Assembly (NCBI RefSeq): GCF_023078275.1
Contig: NC_062995.1
Location: 10,986,917-11,050,916 of the forward strand
DNA: 64,000 bases
Direction of reading: 5' to 3'
From: Leguminivora glycinivorella
Taxonomy: Eukaryota; Arthropoda; Insecta; Lepidoptera; Tortricidae
Below the pieces are notes generated by a model that worked only from the letters and a program-made list of their open reading frames with translations, was not told where the DNA came from and did not search any database. The translations under genes and the position numbers were made by a program. Every line of letters starts with the position of its first letter. Position 1 is the stretch's first letter. Shown one piece after another: positions 11,538 through 20,464 of this stretch.

Positions 11538-11835
11538 TTTATACATATATACTACGTCGGTGGCAAACAAGTATACGATCCGCCTGATGGAAAGCGGTCA
11601 CCGTAACCTATGGACGCCTGCAACTCAAACAGTGTCACATGCGCGTTGCCACCCATTAGAAACTTGTACATTCCCTTTTGCTGTGTACTGTGCAAAAAGG
11701 AGTGTACAAGTTCCAAGTAGGGTTTGGGTTGCCGATGACTCAAAGCACAATAGACGGAACAAGTTAGTTCCGTAAGTCCTCCCATCATCAGCACACCGCA
11801 CCCTCGTTGAGCTCTGGCAGCCTTACTCACCGTTG
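11538..11835. repeat. Dispersed short element ('actacgtcggtggcaaacaa')
   Basis: Starts 'tactacgtcggtggcaaaca' and includes 'aacctatggacgcctgcaac' and 'gcgcgttgcc'. An inverted copy of its first 120 bp lies at 23105-23226. SINE-sized, dispersed and non-coding; its promoter type was not resolved. Confidence 0.6.
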
Positions 11836-13319
11836 TTTTGAAAATGGAGAGTTTTGAACTAACGGTAATGTGAAAATTGTGAAATTTCGTCATTATGATA
11901 TGTGGGCATGTTGAAATTTCACCATATTAATAATTCGGTGATTTGAGATAAAAAATTGGCATTCTGGGATTCAGGTAATTTGAAACATTGGCGTTTTAGT
12001 AACTGGGTAAAATGAAATTAGGGTCTAATGAAACCAACTCGCTTTTTATCTGCCAGTCTGCCACATCAGTCAAACAAAAAACATCAATACTGATACTAAG
12101 CAGATTTTTCAATAAACTTCAAAAAAATTTTGGACAAAAGTAATAGCAATATGGAAAGTTTTCTGTACTTATATTATAAGTATATCTTATATCATGCACG
12201 AAATAAAGCACCAGATAATAGGCTAGTTTCCTACTAGTCAAATCAGCTTCTTTTTAAGAACTGTCAAAATGATTTGCTAATATGGAAGTACTATGAAATT
12301 GTGCAGAGTGATGACACGGTCAATTCATTTACTTTATATCTCTTTGACTTATTAAATAGAAATTATGTTTCAACATACTACAGTCCCTATATTTCTTCTA
12401 ATTATGTGGTGCTTTATTTTGTGCACTGCATAAAATGTTTTATTAAGTAATATTAACTAGCCCATTATAAGAAAAACATTAGTAGTAGGTTTTTATAACA
12501 CAAACTATATTTTATAAATTGGATTGAAATATAACTAAAAAGTAAACAAGTGAACAGTCAACCATGACGTTACTAAATTAATTTGCAAATTAATTCCTTA
12601 ATAGCAAACCGTAATGATATTTTTAATTAAAAAGATACTGTTTGACTAGTAAAGAAGCAAATATTTATCATGAATTGTTATATATACATATTGGTATCTT
12701 GAACATTTTCACATCACATTGAGGAATGTCATATTCCCCAAATGTTGCGAACCACTGCAGGACTGCCTTACCTTATAACCCCATTGGTCTACCTGAAGGA
12801 TCACCACCTCCTTTAATAAGTTTAACAGGATTTTGACATATATTTCATCCCTAATCAGGAAACTTCAACTTAACCAGGAAACCTGCATACATGACACAAG
12901 CTGCCTGTAGTTCTTAATCTCATATTTTTACTTACCACCTGGGTCACGTTCCCTTGCAGATTGCACATAAAAATATTATCTTTGCCTTTTTATGAGCCAT
13001 CGTAGTCAAATATGTAGTTTGGTATGTAATCTGATATAAAAATCGATGTTCATTTCATCAAATTATTTTATTGTTTGTCACTGTCAGTTTAGTACACTTA
13101 GCTACCGCAGACCGCAATATGGCGCTGGTTGGCAAGCTTAATGCACGGCCAAGCGGTGTCCGACCCTTTAAAACGGTACGATATTGTTGACTTACCCAGA
13201 TAACCAAACATTGTAAATAATTCGTTCAGTAGTAGTTATAGTTTTTAAAAAAGCATGTAATATCTTTCTTTTTTGTGTGTAATATGTTGTTTTAATAATT
13301 TTGTTCATGTTACCTGTCG

Positions 13320-13520
13320 TGATTGTTTTTCACCGAATGGTTTAACCGGAAGATCAGCGCTGGAAGTCGCCAGCAATATGCTGAGGTTAAACCATTTCGT
13401 GGCACCTTCTCGTTTTTATGTGTTCCTATTTGTAATATTCTATTTTCATTAATCATAATGTTTGTGTGTTTACGAATAAAATTTATTCTATTCTATTCTA
13501 TTCTATTCTATTCTAATATT
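13320..13520 (+). mobile_element. LINE 3' end with (TTCTA)n tail
   Basis: Contains the conserved block 'gatcagcgctggaagtcgcc', then 'ccatttcgtggcacc', a short AT-rich stretch, 'cgaataaaatttattctatt' and about six TTCTA units. Copies of the same 3' end are at 28060-28220 (plus) and 38870-39065 (minus). No ORF remains. Confidence 0.75.
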
Positions 13521-13604
13521 AATATACATATACCTATATGAATGTCTGACTAAATGAAATGTGTAATAGTAATATCAAAGTATGTAGATCTTGTATGAAC
13601 TTAC

Positions 13605-13683
13605 TCATATCCGACTGGTCCGTCTCGGGCTCCAGCTTCACGAGCGCTGGCGACATGCTGCCAGACTCAGCACTTGCCTCCAT
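13605..13683 (-). CDS. C2H2 zinc-finger gene C, first coding exon
   Basis: The 79 nt exon runs from ATG at 13683 to a consensus donor (A|GTAAGT) at 13605/13604. It codes 26 residues, beginning M-E-A-S-A-E-S-G-S-M and including V-K-L-E-P-E-T-D, plus one base of the next codon. It is almost identical in length and sequence to exon 1 of gene D at 63267-63345, which argues that it is real. Phase 1 matches the acceptor at 3001, where the joined codon would be A|CC (Thr). Additional small exons in the intron cannot be excluded. Confidence 0.8.
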
Positions 13684-13925
13684 CTCTCACGGTCCTGCGT
13701 CACAACTCGCACTCTCAATATGTAAAATTTTCGTAATGAAAACAAGTATAATTTGCCAAGAAAAGCGACAAGTGGACGACGAGACGTGGACGCACAGATT
13801 TAGAATCAACACAAACTACTAAGAAGATATTACGTATAAAATCAAGGTCTTTGCGTGGACGAGACAAATAAGAAAAAAATATATTTAGTCTGTGGAAAGC
13901 TGCCACTGTCAAATTTAGTCCGTTC
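13684..13925 (-). promoter_or_regulatory. Upstream/promoter region of gene C
   Basis: Conserved with 62979-63266 upstream of gene D: shared blocks include 'gtgcgagttgtgacgcagga' directly before the ATG and 'ttgacagtggcagctttcca' at the far end. Conservation between two inverted copies marks 5' UTR and probable core promoter sequence. No TATA box was seen. It lies head to head with gene A, about 2.1 kb from A's ATG. Confidence 0.6.
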
Positions 13926-13941
13926 GGAAACCTTGTTGCGT

Positions 13942-14007
13942 TAAGCTAGGAACACACTACGCGGACGTCCGTCGTAAATCGACCGCGGATGGGAATTTGG
14001 ACAATGG
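13942..14007 (+). mobile_element. End fragment of a fold-back element
   Basis: Begins 'taagctaggaacacactacg', the same terminus as the fold-back element at 15115-15506 and its internal copy near 15290-15348. It is cut by the palindrome beginning at 14008; the last ten bases, 'tggacaatgg', recur at 15095-15104 on the other side. Confidence 0.65.
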
Positions 14008-15094
14008 CAAAGACCTTTACAGGGGACAGCTCAATCACATTTTTTGCCATACGAAATTAAACCTTATTACTGAAACAGAAAGTCGATCGTATCAGACTAG
14101 CGAAAACGGTCCACATGAGAGGGCATTGTTTGGGCTGGTGTCCCTCTCGCACGTGTTGCCAGTGTTAATGAGGTTCCCATATTAGTAGTATTTTTATCTG
14201 TATATTACCTGACTTTATAACTTCTTATTTTATTTTAATGTTATATTCAAACTAGGGTTTTGATATATTTCAAAAAATTTGAAAATAATTATAATGTAAT
14301 TATTTTGATGCCAGTAAATCAAAGATTTGTATAATTAAAAAATACTTTCAATTGGGTGTTAGTAGATTTGGTAGTAACTTTGAAAATTGACTGGTATCCC
14401 CAATTTATGACAGTGATGACGTCACTGAATAATGTTGACATTGTCAGCAAGTGCGAGAGGGACACCAGCCCAAACAATTACCTCTCATGTGGACACACTT
14501 TTTGACCTAACTAAACCATAGATTTAGAATTATTAAACTAGATTGTTTAGTTAGGTCAAAAAGTGTGTCCACAATCCACATGAGAGGTCATTGTTTGGGC
14601 TGGTGTCCCTCTCGCACTTACTGACAATGTCAACATTATTCAGTGACGTCATCACTGTCATAAATTGGGGATACCAGTCAATTTTCAAAGTTACTACTAA
14701 ATCTACTAACACCCAATTGAAAGCATTTTTTAATTATACAAATCTTTGATTTACTGGCATCAAAATAATTACATTATAATTATTTTCAGATTTTTTGAAA
14801 TATATCGAAACCCTAGTTTGAATATAACATTAAAATAAAATAAGAAGTTATAAAGTCAAGTAATATACAGATAAAAATACTACTAATATGGGAACCTCAT
14901 TAACACTGGCAACACGTGCGAGAGGGACACCAGCCCAAACAATGCCCTCTCATGAGGACCGTTTTCGCTAGTCTGATACGATCGACTTTCTGTTTCAGTA
15001 ATAAGGTTTAATTTCGTATGGCAAAAAATGTGATTGAGCTATCCCCTGTAAAGGTCTTTGAACTAAACAATCTAGTTTAATAATTCTAAATATA
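14008..15094. repeat. 1.09 kb near-perfect palindrome between genes C and A
   Basis: Left arm 14008-14515 and right arm 14546-15060 are inverted copies with only scattered mismatches and one 7 bp indel near 14573; the spacer is just 30 bp. The repeat 'tggacaatgg' flanks the unit (13998-14007 and 15095-15104), consistent with a target duplication of 9-10 bp. The stretch 15061-15094 is the inverse complement of the centre 14516-14550, so the right half alone is bounded by inverted repeats. Each arm also has a roughly 40 bp motif ('tttgggctggtgtccctctc') at both ends in opposite orientation (about 14109 and 14447), giving four alternating copies. A transcript would fold into a hairpin of about 500 bp. 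No protein is encoded. Confidence 0.95.
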
Positions 15095-15114
15095 TGGACA
15101 ATGGAAATAAACAT

Positions 15115-15506
15115 AAAGCTAGGAACATACTACGCGGACGTCCGTCGTAAAACGACCGCGACCGCGACCGAACAGTGTGCACGGAACAAAACATCCGGCG
15201 AGCCAGATTTCGATCGGACGTCCATGCGCTCAAGGCCACGTCCACGTCCGTCGACCGATAGTTTGCACGGTTATGTGTAATTTCATTGTCCAGATTCCCG
15301 TCCGCGGTCGATTCACGACGGACGTCCACGTAGTGTGTTCCTAGCTTTAACCGTGCAAACTATCGGTCGACGGACGTGGTCGTGACCTTGAGCGCATGGA
15401 CGTCCGATCGAAATCTGGCTCGATGGATGTTTTGTTCCGTGCACACTGATCGGTCGCGGTCGCGGTCGATTTACGACGGACGTCCGCGTAGTATGTTCCT
15501 AGCTTA
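15115..15506. mobile_element. Fold-back MITE with 159 bp arms
   Basis: Arms 15115-15273 and 15348-15506 are inverted repeats starting 'aagctaggaacatactacgc' and rich in 'ggacgtcc' and 'gaccgc' motifs. The 74 bp middle contains another inverted copy of the terminus, ending 'gtgtgttcctagctt'. GC content is far above the neighbourhood. It lies in the interval between the C and A promoters, within 0.3 kb of A's ATG. Confidence 0.85.
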
Positions 15507-15584
15507 CATCTCGACGAAATCTCGATTATATATGGGTTTTTGAACGAACGCCATACGCCAGCATCACAGCTTGCATACACGGTG

Positions 15585-15805
15585 CATCACATTTCACGTA
15601 GTGCTCTTGACAGCGGCCTTTCTTTAAGTCGAAATTATATAAATAGCCCAGGGGCCCAGAGAACTACCTATATAAATCTGTGTAATAGCCATGAATCGTC
15701 TGTCAATATATGTTTTACAGATATAAAACGATAAAACACTTATTCAGACAAGGGTCCTTCGGCCCACTTCGCTTGAACAAAAATACTAGCAAATAGTGTT
15801 TACAC
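15585..15805 (+). promoter_or_regulatory. Probable promoter and 5' UTR of gene A
   Basis: A TATA-like 'tatataaata' lies at 15636-15645, about 160 bp before the ATG. The region is conserved with the flank of gene B (54814-55010, opposite strand): 'acacttattcagacaa', 'cccacttcgcttgaacaaaa' and 'tagtgtttacacatgttta' are shared, and B has a TATA-like element at the equivalent place. Conservation between inverted copies supports function. Confidence 0.65.
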
Positions 15806-16133
15806 ATGTTTACGATGGAGTCGTCAGCATTACAGGGCACTGAAAGTATTACTGTGAAGACTGAGCCCGGTGAGGATGCGTGTATGACGAATTTATCAAC
15901 GATCGCAGTGTCTGTGAAAGTGGAGCATTTGCTGGACGATGTGCGCGTCAAGGACGAACCTAGATCCGATGGTGTGTGTATAAACAGTGAGCCATCGAGC
16001 TCAGAAGTGAGTGTAAAGAGGAGTCAGCCAGCGCGCGCGGCGGCGGAGCTGTACGCCGGCCACGCGGTGAAGGACGAGCTCGTGCTCGGCCCCGAGCTAG
16101 TGGAGCGCCGCCCCGTGCGACACACGACAACGG
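15806..16133 (+). CDS. C2H2 zinc-finger gene A, first coding exon
   Basis: ATG at 15806 (a second in-frame ATG is at 15815) to donor G|GTTAGT at 16133/16134; it codes 109 residues plus one base, phase 1. The product is acidic and carries V-K-T-E, V-K-V-E, V-K-D-E-P and V-K-D-E-L-V-L-G-P-E, matching the psi-K-x-E SUMO-acceptor consensus. It is a clear paralogue of gene B exon 1 (54483-54813). Relative to B it lacks one A near 16016 and one CG pair near 16036; the two losses total 3 nt, restore the frame and change K-E-E-S-A-S-A into K-R-S-Q-P-A. The join to 20465 gives a 399-residue protein. Confidence 0.85.
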
Positions 16134-16352
16134 GTTAGTTGTGGGCTCTTTTAGAGAAAGATTTCACACATAAAACTTTACTCAATCTATTTCTGTTTGG
16201 ATATATTCAGTTATAAACCGAATAACAACCTTAGACCACCAACAATATAAATAAATGCTACCTAAATGTTCATATCATACTATAATTTAAGTAATTAAAC
16301 TTTAAGCAATCATATGAAGACATGGTTTTTGTTCAAGTCTAATTTTTTTCAG

Positions 16353-16498
16353 TATCAAATGGGGCGATCAAAGAGCAGCAGTCGTGTGAGATTGTCCCCA
16401 GGGGACCCTTCCTAAGGGACTGCAGTGTGCGGTGGAATCGTCTTGACATGGAGAAGCTTTCACCCACATTCGGAGTACAGACCGGGACAACGAGCCAG
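16353..16498 (+). CDS. Candidate alternative internal exon of gene A
   Basis: A polypyrimidine tract and cag precede 16353 and a gtatat donor follows 16498. Read in phase 1 from exon 1, all 48 codons are open and give a non-repetitive peptide (V-S-N-G-A-I-K-E-Q-Q ... R-G-P-F-L-R-D-C-S-V-R). However, the exon is 146 nt long and would leave phase 0, which breaks the frame of the finger exon at 20465. It may therefore belong to an alternative transcript with another 3' exon, or be a relic. Low confidence as a constitutive exon. Confidence 0.4.
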
Positions 16499-16610
16499 GT
16501 ATATAATAAGATCTATCATGCAAATGTTTTATCTTGAGTCATAGATTCAAGTTTATGGTGTAGGTTGTCAATATCAATAAGCTAAGTCTATGTAGACTCT
16601 TATGTTAGAC

Positions 16611-16765
16611 AATACAATACAATACAAATCCACTTTATTGCACAACCTCAGAAATGTACATAGGAACACACACATTACAATAGATTTTATTACAGAGGTA
16701 AACAACAGGCGGCCTTATCGCTAAAGAGTGATCTCTTCCAGGCAACCTTTGGGTAGTGGAAAAAT
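16611..16765 (-). mobile_element. LINE 3' end (minus)
   Basis: An (ACAAT)n start followed by 'ccactttattgcacaacctc' and 'ggcggccttatcgctaaaga', i.e. the complement of a LINE 3' terminus. The same family appears in plus orientation at 24620-24765 and more distantly at 47050-47200. No coding part remains. Confidence 0.6.
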
Positions 16766-16837
16766 GGTATTCATAACTTTAACTAATTAGGAGGTGCAAA
16801 AAAACTAAATTAAAAGTAATTAATTGTAAAATAAAAC

Positions 16838-17200
16838 TATGGAAACGGATTAAATCGCGTATAATGAATTTAAAATACATCCCGACGTTTCGAACTCTTT
16901 ACAGCGTTCGTGGTCAACGGGTGACTGAGGAAAAATTAAAATGTGCAAAAGCTACCCACTTACAAGAAATATTAACGAACCATGACCACAAATAATATAG
17001 ATTTCTAAGGCTGGGTCACGCACTATTAATAAAGCTAGTTATACAATATTCAAAAAATTAACTACTTTGGCTATCTGGAGTTTTGTTTTACTGGTAATGT
17101 ATCTGGGACGTAAGACTAGAGGGAATGGGCCGGCCAGCCACCTCTTACCTGAATAGACGGTCTACACTGACAGCACGCCTCACAGGGCATGAATAGTTCT
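16838..17200. mobile_element. Probable Penelope-like element fragment
   Basis: The segment 'cccgacgtttcgaactcttt' with 'cagcgttcgtggtcaacggg' resembles the non-coding terminal region of Penelope-like retroelements in moths; the Penelope fragment at 37757-38360 ends with a related 'gaaacgtcgga'. No coding part is seen here. Assignment rests on resemblance only. Confidence 0.4.
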
Positions 17201-17381
17201 GCACGAGAGCACATATTTATTGTTGTGAATCGTGAATGATTTACTCTTTTTTTTAATTAATCTTTATTCAAAAGAAAATGCGGGAAATTACGTGCCACAG
17301 AAGAAAAAAAAATATGTGCGTATCTGTTTTGAATAGCTGACAGAGGGCCGCCATTGTAGAAAAATAGAAAGATACCTGTTC

Positions 17382-17715
17382 TACGACCGGTCTGGCTCAG
17401 TCGGTAGTGACCCTACCTGCTAAGTCATGGTCCTGGGTTTGAATCCCAGTAAGGGCATTTATTTGTGTGATGAGCACAGATATTTTTTCCTGAGTCATGG
17501 ATGGTTTCTATGTCAGTTCCGCAGTTTGGTGAAGTTATTGTAAGAGTTAAGTGTGTTTTGTCTTACTTAGCAATAAATTAAATATATATATATATATCTA
17601 AGTATGTATTTATCTATTTAAGTATGTATATCGTCGCTTAGCACCCATAGTACAAGCTTTGCTTAGTTTGGGGCTATGTCAATCTGTGTAAGGTGTCCCT
17701 AATATTATTTTATTT
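17382..17715 (+). mobile_element. tRNA-derived SINE (plus), chimeric tail
   Basis: The head has 'ggtctggctcagtcggtagt' (A box) and 'gggtttgaatcccag' (B box), then 'taagggcatttatttgtgtg' and 'gatgagcacagatat'. The tail contains (TA)n and 'tcgcttagcacccatagta', which differs from the tail of the 9760 copy, so two tail types exist; the same alternative tail occurs at 53990-54310. Confidence 0.8.
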
Positions 17716-17723
17716 ATTTATGG

Positions 17724-18475
17724 CTCGGAGGAAATATAGACTGGAGTAGCCTTTCAGTTACTTACCCCTCTGCCAAAAAACTTGAACAAATGTTCATAAA
17801 GTCACGTAAATACAATTTCACAATCGATTCATGCTCATTCACAGAATCGCCACGACACATATCACTGGTAATTAAAAATGCCCGCGTGTGCTGTGAACAC
17901 TTGTAATAAGCGCTCAAATACCTCAAGTTTGCAAAAAGATGGCATAATATTCCATTTGTAAGTAATTTTAATATTGTTATATTACTGTTTTATTATCTAA
18001 ATGATAATATTTTTGTCATACGTCATCGAATATCGATTTATGTGATCGAATGCAATCGATTTGAAATTTGTTGGTGGGTAGAAATTACGTCACGAACACT
18101 CCCCACGAGACTTCGTTTTTTTGCTGTTTAAGAAGTTACCTAATGTGGTTTACAATAGGGTCGATATTTATGTATCAATTTATTCATAAAAAGACGCACT
18201 CCCCACGAGACTTCATTTATATATTTTGTAAGAATTAACCTAATTTCAATTAGAATAGAGCATATAATAATATTGACATCGTAATGAGACATTGATCATC
18301 ATAATGAGCATGTGTTATTTTTTTATCATAATGTGCGTGTGTATTGACAATAATATTTTTTGCATTTGTGAGTACTCCTTTACATGTGTTATTTCCTCAC
18401 CTCCCGCGAATCTTGGCAGAATTATTTGTACGTAGACGCAACATGAAGGCTACTCCAGTCTATATTTCCTCCGAG
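17724..18475 (+). mobile_element. P-like DNA transposon remnant with THAP exon
   Basis: Perfect 30 bp terminal inverted repeats (17724-17753 and 18446-18475, starting 'ctcggaggaaatatagac') are flanked by an exact 8 bp duplication 'atttatgg' (17716-17723 and 18476-18483). Eight-bp duplications and about 31 bp terminal repeats are hallmarks of the P element superfamily. Inside, 17878-17957 is an open first exon coding M-P-A-C-A-V-N-T-C-N-K-R ... G-I-I-F-H, the start of a C2CH THAP domain, followed by a gtaagt donor. P transposases carry just such an N-terminal THAP domain. The catalytic part is missing from the 752 bp copy, so it is non-autonomous. A direct repeat 'cactccccacgagacttc' occurs at 18099 and 18198. 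Confidence 0.9.
17878..17957 (+). pseudogene. THAP-domain first exon of P-like transposase
   Basis: 26 codons from ATG with C-x4-C spacing (residues 4 and 9) and the conserved F-H near the exon end, then a consensus GTAAGT donor in phase 2. The remaining THAP ligands and the RNase H-like catalytic core would be in exons that are not present before the right end at 18475. It is unlikely to produce a functional product. Confidence 0.7.
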
Positions 18476-18937
18476 ATTTATGGTTTTCATTTGGATGTAA
18501 ATAAGACTGGTATATTGCTAAGAGTTCTAGACACCTGCCATAACATTGTAATACAATGTTATCGAGACAGGTAGTGACACTAGTGACTCGCCAGCTTGCC
18601 TGCGCCAGCTCGCTAACCGGAAATAACTTTTAATGTAATAAAAACAAATAGAAAAATAAAACCTTCCTTTCCCTCAAATGTATTTTAGAGACTGATGTTT
18701 CAAGTTGATGAATGTTTCAAGGAGAGTTAGTGAACTATTATGGCTGATAATAAATAAGCTAGAAATCGTTATACATAAAATAATGATCATACCTAATGTC
18801 TGCTGTTAGTTGGTATGACATTTGATTAATTATTATTTAGATTTGTATGTACAAAAAGTATATGGCATCTACTAAGTGTGACACTAATTATTAGAGCAAA
18901 CGAGGTATGACAAAAAATAATATGAATTCCCATATGT

Positions 18938-19475
18938 ACGAGTATGCGTAGGGTTGTAAATAGAAAAAAAAACAAATGTTTTTTTTTTCAGAATTGTAAA
19001 AAAAAACATGAAAAAAAACCGAGCACCATGGTTTTTTTTTTTCAGATGAACAAATAAATCGATAATACCGGTTTTTCGTGAGTTGTAACGTGTTTCAATA
19101 ACAATAACGTACATTTTAATTCGATTAACATTCAGTATACAAATGTTTATTGGGGAATCCCCGATGCTGCGTGTAGCGTGGAGAGGCGGTGGTGTTACCA
19201 ACAGTAAATAGTGATAACTACCAACTACAGAATTCGTAAATGTTACTTTTATAAGACCAGAAATTAAAGTTATTTGATTAAATTCGTTTAATAGTTTACA
19301 TTAAATCTAAAAAACCGTATAAAAGTATTAACTGCTTTGAAAATTTAGAGATTTCGTACTTTAGAAAAAAAACACACTCCAGAAAAAAAACTGTTTTTTT
19401 TTTCACGGTTTTTTTTTCATGTTTTTTTTTCAAGCCAGAAAAAAACCGTTTTTTTACAACCCTGTGTATGCGCAC
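18938..19475. repeat. Inverted repeat with A/T homopolymer runs
   Basis: 'tatgcgtagggttgtaaat' at 18945 and its complement 'tttacaaccctgtgtatgcg' at 19455 bound a segment with many A8-T10 runs ('aaaaaaaacatg', 'ccgttttttt') repeated in both orientations. Probably a non-autonomous element or decayed palindrome; not coding. Confidence 0.45.
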
Positions 19476-20179
19476 TGATGATGATGCCATAAGTTATGCG
19501 CATAGAAGATATAAAAAAAAAATATATGCGACCCGATATGGACCCGTCGCTAGGAGGTGCATATAAATGTGATTAGTGTAACTATGTCGCCTAAGGAGGT
19601 ACAAGTAGTACTATTTCCATGTTTCTAAACATGAGTCACACGTCCACACTCGATGACATCTGTTTATAAACTGAATGTTTCGTCTTGCTCTTTACCTAGA
19701 GTGGGCAGCACAGTAACATGTTTATGCAACTATATTCATCACCGTTGTAAAGCCTGACAAGATTTTATATGACCCTGAAAGAGTGTCGCTATAAACAGCT
19801 TTCATATGGCAATAATGTGCCGACGTCATATGTAATGGGGACACCGTGTACTGGTTACCCGTTAATATTTGTAGAAAATTAAAACAGGGTTGTAGAGAAT
19901 CAAATTGTAATAAACAAGGTTTTAAGACTCGCTACTTCTTTTGGCACAGACTGAAATTCATAATATCTTGTGTCTTAATCGAAGTCTTCGATGTTTATAT
20001 TCTTTTTGCGTGGGACCTTGTTTTGTACTATTGGCAATTATGGAACGGCGTCCTTATTTCTATAAATATTTTTCACGGCAGAGCTACAGATAGCTACAGA
20101 AACCAATTAATCAATACAGGAGAACCGAACTATAAATTGTCAGTACCGGACATGTCTACAACCGATTTTAGAACATTAT

Positions 20180-20232
20180 GTGCCTCTGCCTCAGTCAATC
20201 TGTGTAAGAATGTCCTATAATATTAATATTAT
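20180..20232 (+). mobile_element. SINE 3' tail fragment
   Basis: 'ctcagtcaatctgtgtaaga' and 'atgtcctataatatta' match the tail of the tRNA-derived SINE family seen at 9760 and 54345. The head is absent. Confidence 0.6.
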
Positions 20233-20464
20233 TTTGGGCAAAATTGCGATGAAACCGTTAGAAAATTTAAAAGTGCCAGTTAAAGAAATTAGTTCAGCTG
20301 AAAATCCGAAACGTGGCGAGGGTCAAATAAAAACTTGTCAGACTATACATGAACATTTTAACAGAGATGATAAAACATCGTGAAACACTGTTTATAGATG
20401 GTTATACCCGGCTTTAAATTGAATTATTATATTAATTTAGTTAAATAGAGCATTTTGGTTGCAG

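Larger units (their letters stand above)
3002..13604 (-). other. Inferred 10.6 kb intron of gene C
   Basis: Bounded by donor gtaagt at 13604 (minus strand) and acceptor cag at 3004-3002. It is filled with mobile-element debris listed separately (3186-4262, 4355-9664, 9760-10560, 11538-11835, 13320-13520). The stretches 10561-11537 and 11836-13319 are AT-rich with no convincing ORF. 10740-10810 and 11100-11130 share short dispersed segments with 19200-19310. Confidence 0.6.
16134..20464 (+). other. Intron region of gene A
   Basis: Donor gttagt at 16134 and acceptor 'ttggttgcag' at 20464 give matching phase 1. The intron holds a candidate cryptic or alternative exon (16353-16498), LINE and Penelope debris, SINEs and a P-like element. 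The stretch 18476-18930 and 19480-20180 show no gene; small ORFs near 19846-20380 have no recognisable domain. Confidence 0.6.

Noticed and set aside
19846..20383. ORFs of 124 and 67 codons upstream of gene A's last exon
   Set aside because: No recognisable domain; the first includes a SINE tail at its end. They are treated as intronic chance ORFs.
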